From contig JBGAFV010000001.1 of NCBI GenBank assembly GCA_044227095.1, positions 4,030,001 through 4,094,000 on the forward strand: a stretch of 64,000 nt of DNA, written 5' to 3'. The notes below the pieces were generated by a model, which did no database searches, was not told the origin of the DNA, and worked only from the letters and a program-made list of their open reading frames with translations. Made by a program: the position numbers and the translations under genes. The first letter of the stretch is position 1. Each line of letters begins with the position of its first letter. This stretch comes from JACMLD01 sp044227095 (GTDB lineage Bacteria; Bacteroidota; Bacteroidia; Chitinophagales; Chitinophagaceae). Shown one piece after another: positions 43,998 through 53,065 of the stretch.

Positions 43998-46421
43998 ATG
44001 CTAAAAAACTATTTCAAAATTGCCTGGAGAAACCTGCTGAAGCACAAAGCTTATACTACTATAAATATTGCAGGGCTTACTACCGGTATTACAGCCTGCT
44101 TATTAATTTTCCTGGTGGTTAATTATGAACTGAGCTATGACAAGTTTCAGAAAAATTACAATCGCATTTATCGTGTAGTAACTGCTACTTCGCATAGGGA
44201 TGGAAGTGAGGAACATAACCCGGGCATCCCCTGCCCTGCAGTAGAAGCATTGAAAACAGATTTTCCGCAATTTGAAAAAGTTGCCGCCATTAATTCTGCT
44301 TATGGCAGCCAGGTTACCGTGCTGGGCGAAAACCCCAATGCAGATCCCGCAAACAGTAAAAAAATTATAGAAGACAATGGCGTTGCGTTTATACAACCTG
44401 AATATTTTGACATCTTCAATGCACAATGGCTGGAAGGCAATGCCACAGCATTGAAAGAACCCGGCACAATTGTTTTAGACAAACAAACCGCTGTAAAATA
44501 TTTTGGTGATTGGAAAAATGCCAATGGAAAATATGTTAAGCTTGACAATACAGTGGTATTAAAAGTGAGTGGTATTGTTGAAGATGCGCCGCTTAATTCT
44601 GATTTTCCCTTAAAATTATTTATCTCTTACGAAACGCTTAAACAGTATGCTGACAAATATGGCTACAGCAAAGAATGGGGAAGCCTGAGCAGCAATCACC
44701 AGGTATATGTATTGCTGCCACAAAATGTAACTGCTGCAAGCATACAATCACAAATGCCGGGTTTTGTAAAAAAACACCAGGGCAAAGAAAGCCGTGCCAT
44801 AGAAATAATGCAGCCATTAAAAGATATGCATTTTGATTTTCGTTATGGCACACTGGGCGATCATAGCACCAGTAAAACTATTTTATGGACACTCTCACTG
44901 ATTGCGGTGCTGATCATTATCATGGCATCCATCAACTTTATTAATTTGTCAACCGCCCAGGCAGTTGGGCGCAGCAGGGAAGTTGGTATAAGAAAAGTAT
45001 TGGGCAGCACCCGGCAGCAACTGATTGGCCAGGTAATGGGCGAAACATTTTTGCTGGTATTGTTTTCAATTGTACTGGCCATCATATTTGCAAAGCTTGC
45101 ACTCCCCTATTTATCGCATGTGGCCAATGTGCCTGCAACAATAAGCCTGTTAACTGCGGGCAGCATTTTCTTTTTGGCAATCATATTAATTGTAGTTACC
45201 GTATTATCCGGCACCTACCCTGCATTGGTGGTGTCTGGCTTTACACCCGTGCTGGCATTGAAAAGTAAAATCAATGCGGCAAGTATTGGTGGTATTTCAT
45301 TGCGCAGGATACTGGTGGTTACACAATTCAGTATTTCTCAGGTATTGATTATAGGAACCATTGTTGCTGTAAGCCAGATGAATTATGTGCGCAATGCAGA
45401 TTTAGGATTTAATAAAGAAGCTGTTTTTGTGGTGCCTGCTTACAGCGACAGTGCGCTGATGGCCCGCATGAAACCAATGAAAGAAGAGCTTCTAAAAAAT
45501 CCTGATGTTATCAGTGTATCCCAGGCAAGTGATGTGCCTTCTTCTGATAACAACTGGGCCAGCAACTTTTATTTTGACGGCAGTGGCAAAGACATTGAGT
45601 TCCCTTCTTTCCTGAAATATGCGGATGAGGATTATTTTAAAACGTATGGACTTCAGTTTGTTGCCGGCAAGGGTTTTTCAAGAAGTGATACCATGCACGA
45701 ACTGGTGGTTAACGAAACCATGATGCACAAGCTGGGTGTAACCGATCCGCAAAAAATGATTGGCAAAACAATAAAGATTGGCGGCGGCTACTGGTTGCCA
45801 ATAGTAGGTGTGGTAAAAGATTTTAAAACAAATTCGCTGCGCGAAGATATTAAGCCCACTACCATTTCTGAATTGCAGAAAAATTATTACACCACGGGTA
45901 TAAAAATACGCACCGGCAATATTGCCCGTACTACTGCGCAAATACAAAAATTATGGCAGCAGACTTACCCGGAGTTTGCATACAGCAGTCATTTTATGGA
46001 TGAAAGCATTAACAGGTTTTACCAGCAGGAAAACCAGTTGTCTTTGCTCTATAAAATATTTGCAGGCATTGCTATTTTTATTTCCTGCCTTGGCTTGTAC
46101 GGTCTTGTATCTTATATGGCTGTACAAAAAACAAAAGAAGTAGGTATACGCAAAGTGCTGGGCGCAAGTATTGGCAATATCGTGGTTATGTTTTCAAAAG
46201 AGTTTACGTTGCTTATAACAATTGCATTTGTTATTGCAGTGCCTGTTGCCTGGTATTTAATGAATGGCTGGTTGCAAAATTTTGTTTACCGCATTCATAT
46301 GGGTATCGGTGTTTTTCTGCTGGCCATTTTTGCTTCATTGATTATTGCATGGGTTACCGTTGGCTACCGTGCGGTGAAGGCGGCGCTGGCAAACCCGGTG
46401 AAGTCGCTTCGTTCTGAGTGA
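43998..46421 (+). CDS. Duplicated FtsX/MacB ABC permease, array member 18
   Basis: 807 residues, start MLKNYFKIAWRNLLKHKAY. Subgroup of members 6 and 19 (FLVVNYELSYDKF, STAQAVGRSREVGIRKVLGS about 319-337, LRRILVVTQFSISQ at the second anchor). Helix 2 ends ASINFINLS. The second motif VQKTKEVGIRKVLGA about 709-723 follows CLGLYGLVSYMA; both the tyrosine and the VQK sequence are subgroup marks. C-terminus NPVKSLRSE. The gene has its own candidate promoter/operator. Confidence 0.93.
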   Translation: MLKNYFKIAWRNLLKHKAYTTINIAGLTTGITACLLIFLVVNYELSYDKFQKNYNRIYRVVTATSHRDGSEEHNPGIPCPAVEALKTDFPQFEKVAAINSAYGSQVTVLGENPNADPANSKKIIEDNGVAFIQPEYFDIFNAQWLEGNATALKEPGTIVLDKQTAVKYFGDWKNANGKYVKLDNTVVLKVSGIVEDAPLNSDFPLKLFISYETLKQYADKYGYSKEWGSLSSNHQVYVLLPQNVTAASIQSQMPGFVKKHQGKESRAIEIMQPLKDMHFDFRYGTLGDHSTSKTILWTLSLIAVLIIIMASINFINLSTAQAVGRSREVGIRKVLGSTRQQLIGQVMGETFLLVLFSIVLAIIFAKLALPYLSHVANVPATISLLTAGSIFFLAIILIVVTVLSGTYPALVVSGFTPVLALKSKINAASIGGISLRRILVVTQFSISQVLIIGTIVAVSQMNYVRNADLGFNKEAVFVVPAYSDSALMARMKPMKEELLKNPDVISVSQASDVPSSDNNWASNFYFDGSGKDIEFPSFLKYADEDYFKTYGLQFVAGKGFSRSDTMHELVVNETMMHKLGVTDPQKMIGKTIKIGGGYWLPIVGVVKDFKTNSLREDIKPTTISELQKNYYTTGIKIRTGNIARTTAQIQKLWQQTYPEFAYSSHFMDESINRFYQQENQLSLLYKIFAGIAIFISCLGLYGLVSYMAVQKTKEVGIRKVLGASIGNIVVMFSKEFTLLITIAFVIAVPVAWYLMNGWLQNFVYRIHMGIGVFLLAIFASLIIAWVTVGYRAVKAALANPVKSLRSE

Positions 46422-46426
46422 GAAGA

Positions 46427-46514
46427 AGCTGCTAGCTATTAGCTACAAGCTACTAGTTGTTGCTACATTATAATAAAAGCCTTAGCTAACAGCTAATGGC
46501 TAAAAACTAAAAGC
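46427..46514. repeat. Heptad inverted pair between permeases 18 and 19
   Basis: Forward units agctgct, agctatt, agctaca, agctact, agttgtt (46427-46461). Reverse-orientation units fill 46479-46514 (agccttagctaacagctaat...), ending 7 bp before the ATG at 46522. The right part is the second copy of the leader at 30081-30126, with one extra heptad. Confidence 0.8.
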
Positions 46515-46521
46515 TGTTCTT

Positions 46522-48915
46522 ATGCTTAAAAACTATTTCAAAATTGCCTGGAGAAACCTGAAAAGACACAAGTCTTATGCAGCCATTAATATTGTTGGTT
46601 TGTCGCTGGGCATTGCCTGCGCCATTCTCATTTTTACCGTGGTGTCATTTCATTTCAGTTTCGATAATTTTCATACAAAGAAAGACAGGATTTACCGGGT
46701 AGTAACTGAACTGCACAATGAGCAGATTGACCACCAATCTGGCACGCCGCCGGCATTTACAAAAGCTTTCAGGAGTGATTACACTTTTATAGACAAAGCC
46801 GCAAGGGCCGTTACATTCCGCCGGCAGGTTACCATTGTGTCAGAAAATAAAAAGTTTGATGAAGACGATGGCATAGCAGTTGTGGAGCCATCATTCTTCG
46901 ACATATTTGATTTTCCATTGGCAGAAGGCAATATAAAGACAGCGCTGAATGAACCCAATACCGCACTGGTTACCCAAAAGATTGCAAAAAAATATTTTGG
47001 AACCGAACACGCAATAGGCAAGGTAATCCGCATCAGCAACAAAACAGATTTTAAAATAGCCGGTATATTAAAAGACCTGCCGCTTAATACAGACCGCAAA
47101 AGTGAAATCTATGTTGGTGATATTAACATGAAAGATTTCAGCGAGTGGATGGCCAGGCCCGATGCATGGGGCGGCATCAATAGCGAAACACATTGTTTTG
47201 TATTGCTGAACCCAGGTGTTAAAGCCGCTGATGTTGAAAAAGTATTTCCTGCTTTTAAACAAAAATATTATAAAGACGATCCCATCAACCTGCGGGCTAA
47301 CGTATTTAAAATGCAACCGCTTGCTGATGTTCATTTCAACCCCGATTACAATGGCTATGCAGACAAAAAATACCTGTGGGCATTTGCGCTGGTGGGTATC
47401 TTTTTAATCATCACTGCCTGTGTAAATTTTGTAAACCTTGCCACAGCGCAGGCCCTTAGCAGGGCAAAAGAAGTGGGCATCCGCAAAGTACTGGGCAGCA
47501 GGCGGCCGCAATTGTTCTGGCAATTCATTGCAGAAACAACCCTGATTACTTTTTTCTCGGTGTTGCTGGCGTATGCGCTGGCGCAGCTCGGACTGCCTTT
47601 TATCAATAATCTTTTCAAATCTTCGCTTACCATTAATCCGTTTGTAAATACCAGCTTACTTGTTTGCACTATTATAGTTGCGGTAGTGGTTATCTTTTTA
47701 TCGGGCTCTTACCCGGGTCTTGTGTTATCCGGTTTTCAGCCCATTGCCGCATTAAAAGGAAAATTATCGCAAAGCAGCATCGGTGGATTTTCTTTGCGAA
47801 AGGTTTTGGTGATTACACAATTTGCCATCTCACAGATGCTGATCATCGGCACCATTGTTATAGCCGGGCAAATGCGCTTTTCCAAATCGTCGGATCTTGG
47901 TTTTCAGAAAGATGGTATTGTAATGCTGCGTGTGCCGGTAAACGATTCGTCTGGCCTAACCAGCATGCACACCCTGAAAGACAGGCTGGCCGGCATTCCG
48001 GGTGTGTCAGATGTGTCGTTGTGTATGCAGGCGCCGGCTTCGGGCTCTAACAATTCTACTGATTTTAAGTACGACAACCGCCAGAAACCCGAACTCTGGG
48101 AAATAAATACAAAAGCGGCAGACGACAATTACCTGAAAACTTTTAAACTGAAATTGGTTGCCGGTAGAAATTTGTATCCTTCCGATACCACCCGCGAATT
48201 TATTGTGAATGAAACCGTGGTGAGAAAACTGGGCCTCGCTTCCCCGCAGGATATTATCAACAAAACGGTACAGGTAGATGATCAGAAAGCACTGGTGGTT
48301 GGTGTTGTAAAAGATTTCAACAACAGATCGTTTCGTGCAGAGATTTCGCCCATTGCTATTTCTTCCAATTTTGAACGGTATAACAATTGCGCTGTATCCA
48401 TCAGTATGGCCAACGTAAAGCCAACGATGGAAGCCATTGAAAAAATCTGGAACAGTATTTATCCGGAATATATTTTTAAGAGCGAATTCCTGGACGAGCG
48501 CATTGCCCGTTTTTACCAGCTGGATGATACCATGCTGAAACTGATTGAAGCTTTTGCAGGCATTGCTATTTTTATTGGTTGTCTTGGTCTGTATGGCCTG
48601 GTATCGTTTATGGCCGTGCGCAAAACAAAAGAGATTGGCGTAAGAAAAGTGCTGGGTGCCAATGTGCAGCAGATTATCTGGATTTTTGCAAAAGAGTTTT
48701 TGCAATTGCTGGCCATTGCTTTTTTAATTGCAGCACCCATTGCGTGGTGGACTATGCACATGTACCTGCAGGACTTTAAATACCGCATCCCCATTGGCGC
48801 AGATATCTTTGCACTGGCCATTGCATCTACCATTTTAATTGCGGCGGTAACAGTAAGCTTTCGTTCCATAAAAGCAGCGCTGGCCAACCCGGTGAAATCT
48901 TTAAGAAGCGAATAG
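46522..48915 (+). CDS. Duplicated FtsX/MacB ABC permease, array member 19
   Basis: 797 residues. The first 15 codons are almost identical in nucleotides to those of member 18. The third-subgroup marks are NLATAQALSRAKEVGIRKVLGS about 305-326, SLRKVLVITQFAISQ, and CLGLYGLVSFMAVRKTKEIGVRKVLGA ending about 713. In the first periplasmic domain the YELSYD element is FHFSFDNF. C-terminus NPVKSLRSE. It is the most GC-rich-looking member by eye (gcgctggcgcagctcggactg). Gap to member 20 is 180 bp, without heptads. Confidence 0.93.
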   Translation: MLKNYFKIAWRNLKRHKSYAAINIVGLSLGIACAILIFTVVSFHFSFDNFHTKKDRIYRVVTELHNEQIDHQSGTPPAFTKAFRSDYTFIDKAARAVTFRRQVTIVSENKKFDEDDGIAVVEPSFFDIFDFPLAEGNIKTALNEPNTALVTQKIAKKYFGTEHAIGKVIRISNKTDFKIAGILKDLPLNTDRKSEIYVGDINMKDFSEWMARPDAWGGINSETHCFVLLNPGVKAADVEKVFPAFKQKYYKDDPINLRANVFKMQPLADVHFNPDYNGYADKKYLWAFALVGIFLIITACVNFVNLATAQALSRAKEVGIRKVLGSRRPQLFWQFIAETTLITFFSVLLAYALAQLGLPFINNLFKSSLTINPFVNTSLLVCTIIVAVVVIFLSGSYPGLVLSGFQPIAALKGKLSQSSIGGFSLRKVLVITQFAISQMLIIGTIVIAGQMRFSKSSDLGFQKDGIVMLRVPVNDSSGLTSMHTLKDRLAGIPGVSDVSLCMQAPASGSNNSTDFKYDNRQKPELWEINTKAADDNYLKTFKLKLVAGRNLYPSDTTREFIVNETVVRKLGLASPQDIINKTVQVDDQKALVVGVVKDFNNRSFRAEISPIAISSNFERYNNCAVSISMANVKPTMEAIEKIWNSIYPEYIFKSEFLDERIARFYQLDDTMLKLIEAFAGIAIFIGCLGLYGLVSFMAVRKTKEIGVRKVLGANVQQIIWIFAKEFLQLLAIAFLIAAPIAWWTMHMYLQDFKYRIPIGADIFALAIASTILIAAVTVSFRSIKAALANPVKSLRSE

Positions 48916-49095
48916 CATGTGGTAGGTGGTTTTTCTTTCAGGTAATGGCAATGACGCACTAAAATTAAATTTTATCAATGAAATTAATTTAATTAATAGT
49001 ATGTGTATTCTAAAAGGAAGCGATCCTTTGTTGCTCCAAACAAAATAACTTCGTAGCAGCCATTTCCATCAAGGCATCAACCATAAAACACAACC

Positions 49096-51513
49096 ATGCT
49101 AAAAAACTACTTCAAAATTGCCTGGCGCAGTATGCTCAAAAATAAATCTGCCAGCATTATTTATATTACAGGATTGTCGCTGGGTATGGCCGCCGCGGTA
49201 TTAATACTGTTATGGGTGCAGAATGAAATGAGTTTTGACAGCTATCATTCAAATGCCGGTAAAATTTACCAGGTAAACCTGGCGAAGAAAGAAGATGGCA
49301 TTCCATTTAACGGCACACCTGTATTACTGGCAGAAAGCATTAAAAAACAAGTACCGGAAATTGAAAAAGTAGCGGCCACCATCGTAAATGGATCTCCCAA
49401 AGTAGTTAACGTAAATGAAAACTATTTTAAAGAACGTGGCTGGGTTTATGCAGATAAAGAGTGGTTTAATCTGTTTAAGTATGAATTTACAGAGGGAAAT
49501 GCCAACGGGTTTAATGAAAGCCCCGGCAATATTATCCTTATAGCTTCACTCGCAAAAAAATATTTTGGCACTGCAAATGCTGTAGGACAATTTATAAAAA
49601 TTGACACCAATAGTTACAAAGTGAAAGGGGTAATTAAAGACAACCCCATCAACTCAAGTTTTCAATATACTTTTTTTCTTCCCATAGAAGAGTTTATGAA
49701 AATGCCAGGTGTGCAACAACAGGGCTGGATGTACCTGAGTGCAAACACTTTTGTGCAGCTAAAAGAAAATGCAAACGTAAACAATGTGCAAAATGGCATC
49801 AATAGTATTATCATGCACCAGGAGCAGATTCAGTCTGTTTTTTCCAACGGGGCAAAAAAAGATACACTTGTAGCAGGCCTTACTGCATTAAAAAAAATAC
49901 ATTTTGCATTAAACCAGGGTGGGTTTAGTAGCGCTTATACCAGCGGCAAAGGGATTGTTTATATTTTTTCAATACTTGGTTTCCTGTTACTCAGTATTGC
50001 CAGTATTAATTACGTAAACCTTTCCACAGCCAGGGCCAGTATGCGCAGTAAGGAAGTGAGTATCAAAAAAATTATGGGTGCCAATACAAAAAATCTTTTT
50101 ATACAGTTTATTGTTGAGTCTGTAGTTACGAGTGTGGTTGCACTGTTGCTTACATTGATCATTGTGCTGCTTAGCCTCCCATGGTTCAACAATCTTACCG
50201 GCAAAGTATTTACACTTTCGCTTTCTTCTGTCGCATTGTGGGAAGTTTTGGGCGTAACTTTATTAATAACAATATTGCTTACCGGCATATATCCAGCATT
50301 GCTGTTGTCTTCTTTTAAACCGCTGAATGTACTGCGCGGTATAAATATTCTGAAAACCAAAAGTCCTGTATTAAGAAAGACACTGGTAACCGCACAGTTT
50401 ACCATTGCCATTACCTTATCAATAGCAGCCATTGTAATTTTAAAACAACTGCATTTTATACAGAGCAACAATGAAGGATACGACCGCAAACAAATTTTTT
50501 CATTTTCTATACCCGGCTCATGGGCGTCTTCGGGTATGGCAGATAATAAAAATGAACTTTTTACACTGGTAAAAAATGAATTGGCTAAAGAGACTGCTAT
50601 AGAGCACCTCACCATTTCAAACGATGATATCCAAAACCTACAAATGTCAATGGGGGGTGTAGCAGACTGGACAGGCAAAAAAAAGGAACAGGTACCATTG
50701 ATTACAATGCTTACTACAGACACGGATTTCAGAAACATTTTTAAACTGCAGTTAAAAGAAGGGCGTTGGTTCCAGGAAGACAATGCTGCTGATCACCACA
50801 ATTATATACTCACAGAAACAACGGTGGCAGAATTAGGATTAAAAAAACCATACCTCGGCCAATACTTTTCAGTAATGGGCGATACCGGCCAAATAGTGGG
50901 CATTGTAAAAGATTTTCATTTCAGAAATTTTCACCAGAAAATAAGCGCTGCCGTGCTAATGAACAATCCACTTTACAAAGGAACTTTTTTTGTGGAAGCC
51001 GCAGCAGGTAAAACAAATATTGCGTTGGCGAAAGCTACCGCTACGTTTAAAAAATTTTTTCCGCAAACGCCTTTTGAGTATAAATTTATGGATGCGGCAT
51101 TTGATGACATGTACCGTGCCGATAAAAAAGCTGCTGCACTGGTAAGCACTTTTTCAGGTATTGCTATATTTATTTCCTGCCTCGGTTTGTTTGGCCTTGT
51201 TTCATTTATTGCCGAGCAAAGAACAAAAGAAATCAGCATCCGCAAAATACTGGGGGCAACTGTTGGAAACATCACTACCCTGCTATCAAAAGATTTTGTA
51301 AAACTTGTATTTATTGCAATCGTTGTTGCATCGCCCATTGCATGGTGGGCAATGAATAAATGGCTGGAGGCATTTGCATACAGGATCAATATCAGCTGGT
51401 GGATGTTTGCCGCCGCAGGCTTTGCCGCTATATTTATAGCGTTAGTTACAGTAAGTGTACAAGCAATTAAAGCTGCATTGGTTAACCCGGCAAAAAGTTT
51501 GAGAAGCGAATAA
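49096..51513 (+). CDS. Duplicated FtsX/MacB ABC permease, array member 20
   Basis: 805 residues, start MLKNYFKIAWRSMLKNKSAS. Both coupling motifs deviate. The first is SMRSKEVSIKKIMGA about 315-329: serine for glycine and lysine for arginine. The second is EQRTKEISIRKILGA about 707-721: serine for glycine. The first anchor contains IIYITGLSLG where others have INI.GL. Helix 2 ends ASINYVNLSTARAS. Second anchor RKTLVTAQFTIAITLSI. C-terminus NPAKSLRSE. It is the last member before the reverse-strand porin gene, and a convergent inverted repeat lies at its end. Confidence 0.92.
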   Translation: MLKNYFKIAWRSMLKNKSASIIYITGLSLGMAAAVLILLWVQNEMSFDSYHSNAGKIYQVNLAKKEDGIPFNGTPVLLAESIKKQVPEIEKVAATIVNGSPKVVNVNENYFKERGWVYADKEWFNLFKYEFTEGNANGFNESPGNIILIASLAKKYFGTANAVGQFIKIDTNSYKVKGVIKDNPINSSFQYTFFLPIEEFMKMPGVQQQGWMYLSANTFVQLKENANVNNVQNGINSIIMHQEQIQSVFSNGAKKDTLVAGLTALKKIHFALNQGGFSSAYTSGKGIVYIFSILGFLLLSIASINYVNLSTARASMRSKEVSIKKIMGANTKNLFIQFIVESVVTSVVALLLTLIIVLLSLPWFNNLTGKVFTLSLSSVALWEVLGVTLLITILLTGIYPALLLSSFKPLNVLRGINILKTKSPVLRKTLVTAQFTIAITLSIAAIVILKQLHFIQSNNEGYDRKQIFSFSIPGSWASSGMADNKNELFTLVKNELAKETAIEHLTISNDDIQNLQMSMGGVADWTGKKKEQVPLITMLTTDTDFRNIFKLQLKEGRWFQEDNAADHHNYILTETTVAELGLKKPYLGQYFSVMGDTGQIVGIVKDFHFRNFHQKISAAVLMNNPLYKGTFFVEAAAGKTNIALAKATATFKKFFPQTPFEYKFMDAAFDDMYRADKKAAALVSTFSGIAIFISCLGLFGLVSFIAEQRTKEISIRKILGATVGNITTLLSKDFVKLVFIAIVVASPIAWWAMNKWLEAFAYRINISWWMFAAAGFAAIFIALVTVSVQAIKAALVNPAKSLRSE

Positions 51514-51519
51514 TGTGAC

Positions 51520-51630
51520 AATGGCCGATGTTTGATGTGTGAATGTCTGATTTCTTCAGGGTTATCATTCATTATTTTGGCAACAGCATTAAGTAAACAT
51601 CAGCGATAAATACATCAGACATCAGCCATT
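51520..51630. terminator. Inverted repeat between convergent permease 20 and porin genes
   Basis: aatggccgatgtttgatgt (51520-51538) pairs with acatcagacatcagccatt (51612-51630), 17 of 19 positions plus two G-U pairs, with a 73-nt loop. It sits exactly between convergent stop codons. It could end transcription both ways, but there is no T-run and the loop is long. It shares the ATCAGACATC repeat found in array leaders. Confidence 0.5.
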
Positions 51631-51632
51631 TC

Positions 51633-52832
51633 CTAAAAAGAAATATCCCATTGTAACCTAAACCTGTTTCTTGCAGCCTGGTTAACAACATCCTGTTGAA
51701 AAGCAACTATAGCATATTCCATAGTAAGTTTGTTTTTATGGCCGCTAAAAAAATAATTCAGTGCAGTACTGTATTCCTGCTGCCTGTTATTGGGTTGTGA
51801 ATTATCGGGTCTGTATACTGCATAGCGAAAAGCCAGTTCAAGATCTTTTGGAATGGAAGGTATTACTTCATTAAAAAAATAACCAGCCTGGTAATAACTG
51901 CCGGTAAGATTGGTTGTAGTATTTAAGATTTTATCGTTTATCTCTTTAAAATGTGTTTCGTGTTGCCAGCTAAAACCCTTGTATTTAAAAGCGGTTTCAA
52001 TCATTGCCTGGTTTACACGATATTGTCCCGCTGCTGTACCGGGATAACCTTCAAGACTGCCACCACCTGCTTGTGAAAACCGCGTATACATGCTCCTGTT
52101 AGTAACGCCTGCTACTGCTATTAACAATGCAGGCTTCTCTGTTCTTTCTTCATCACTGCCACTCATTTCTACTTCTCTGCCTAATGGGTTCCATTGCAGG
52201 CGGGCCACATACATTAAATGTTCATCATCGTTTGTGCGTGAGCCACGTCCCATACCGGTAAGCACACTCACCCAGTAATTAAAATTGGCTGCGCCTTTGC
52301 CTGCAAGATGACCGTATAGTTCTATGCCTTGTTGCCTGTCGAGCGTAAAAGGTTTTGTGATGAGCGATCGTTCTACCATTTGCTGTTCACCGCTTGATAT
52401 TACCCTTTCGCGATTATAATCTGTTTTCCACTGGCCAACTTTTAATGAAAGCCATTTGTATTTTTCAACCATTACCCTAAAGTCAAGCAAATTGCTTTGG
52501 CTTAATTCATACTCAAAATAATATTTGAGCCAGGGTTTATAAGCATGGCCACCAATTTTAAGTCGGGCACGGTTGACTTTAAAAATGTTTTTTTTCTCTG
52601 TAGCAAAATCATCAAACGTAGCGGGATCCTGGTCTGCCGGTGTAGCAAACCTGAACTGAAGCCTTGCTGCTATTTGTATTAAATAGTTATTATCAGCAGA
52701 GCTGATTTCAAAACCTTTGCTACTATGTTTTATTTGTGGCGATGCCGGAAGGGAATCTTTCGTTATGTGCTGCGCATTTGATTCTTGTGTGAGGCAGGCA
52801 AAGGCTATTGCTAAAACAATAAGGAATTTCAA
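51633..52832 (-). CDS. Phosphate-selective porin O/P-like outer-membrane barrel
   Basis: 399 residues. Signal peptide about 1-20 (hydrophobic LIVLAIAFACL, then QESNAQ). A mature N-terminus with SSKGFEISSADNNYLIQIAARLQFRF and FKVNRARLKIGGHAYKPWLKYYFEYEL is typical of the OprO/OprP porin family of Bacteroidota. Alternating aromatic strands follow, and the chain ends in phenylalanine (WDISF), as outer-membrane barrels do. It probably forms a diffusion channel; phosphate selectivity is a family name, not shown here. It is the only - strand gene within the permease row, convergent with member 20 and divergent from member 21. Confidence 0.85.
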   Translation of the reverse strand: MKFLIVLAIAFACLTQESNAQHITKDSLPASPQIKHSSKGFEISSADNNYLIQIAARLQFRFATPADQDPATFDDFATEKKNIFKVNRARLKIGGHAYKPWLKYYFEYELSQSNLLDFRVMVEKYKWLSLKVGQWKTDYNRERVISSGEQQMVERSLITKPFTLDRQQGIELYGHLAGKGAANFNYWVSVLTGMGRGSRTNDDEHLMYVARLQWNPLGREVEMSGSDEERTEKPALLIAVAGVTNRSMYTRFSQAGGGSLEGYPGTAAGQYRVNQAMIETAFKYKGFSWQHETHFKEINDKILNTTTNLTGSYYQAGYFFNEVIPSIPKDLELAFRYAVYRPDNSQPNNRQQEYSTALNYFFSGHKNKLTMEYAIVAFQQDVVNQAARNRFRLQWDISF

Positions 52833-52927
52833 GTTGGTTAGTTTTAATTACCATTGTTGCAATAAAGATAAGTTGCTTTTGCAGTTGAATAACATGCTTA
52901 ATGAAGCTGTCATACCTGGATTAGTAT

Positions 52928-53029
52928 GTCCGTATCCGCACACTTTTATGTTCAGTATCGCACAGCATTTGGAAAGAAATTTTACTAGTCATTGCATTTC
53001 AGTAATTTGTGTAGTGGCATAGCGCTTGA
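52928..53029 (+). promoter_or_regulatory. Paired-dyad activator sites and sigma-54-like promoter for permease 21
   Basis: GTCCG-TATC-CGCAC (52928-52941) and GTTCA-GTAT-CGCAC (52950-52963) are 22 bp apart. GTGGCAT-AGCGC-TTGA (53014-53029) follows about 60 bp from the second site centre. The AGCGCTTGAA part is identical to the element at 55635-55644. The start codon is 36 bp downstream. No mirror-image promoter toward the porin gene was seen. Confidence 0.65.
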
Positions 53030-53065
53030 ATTTTCATGTGCAAGCCAATTCAAAGGTTCAATAAC

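Noticed and set aside
51633..52832. Naming the porin as a phosphate channel
   Set aside because: The family name does not establish selectivity and no substrate-specific residues could be identified.
52717..53022. 101-codon + strand ORF overlapping the porin start
   Set aside because: It overlaps the porin signal peptide region and the activator dyads; the peptide has no recognisable features.
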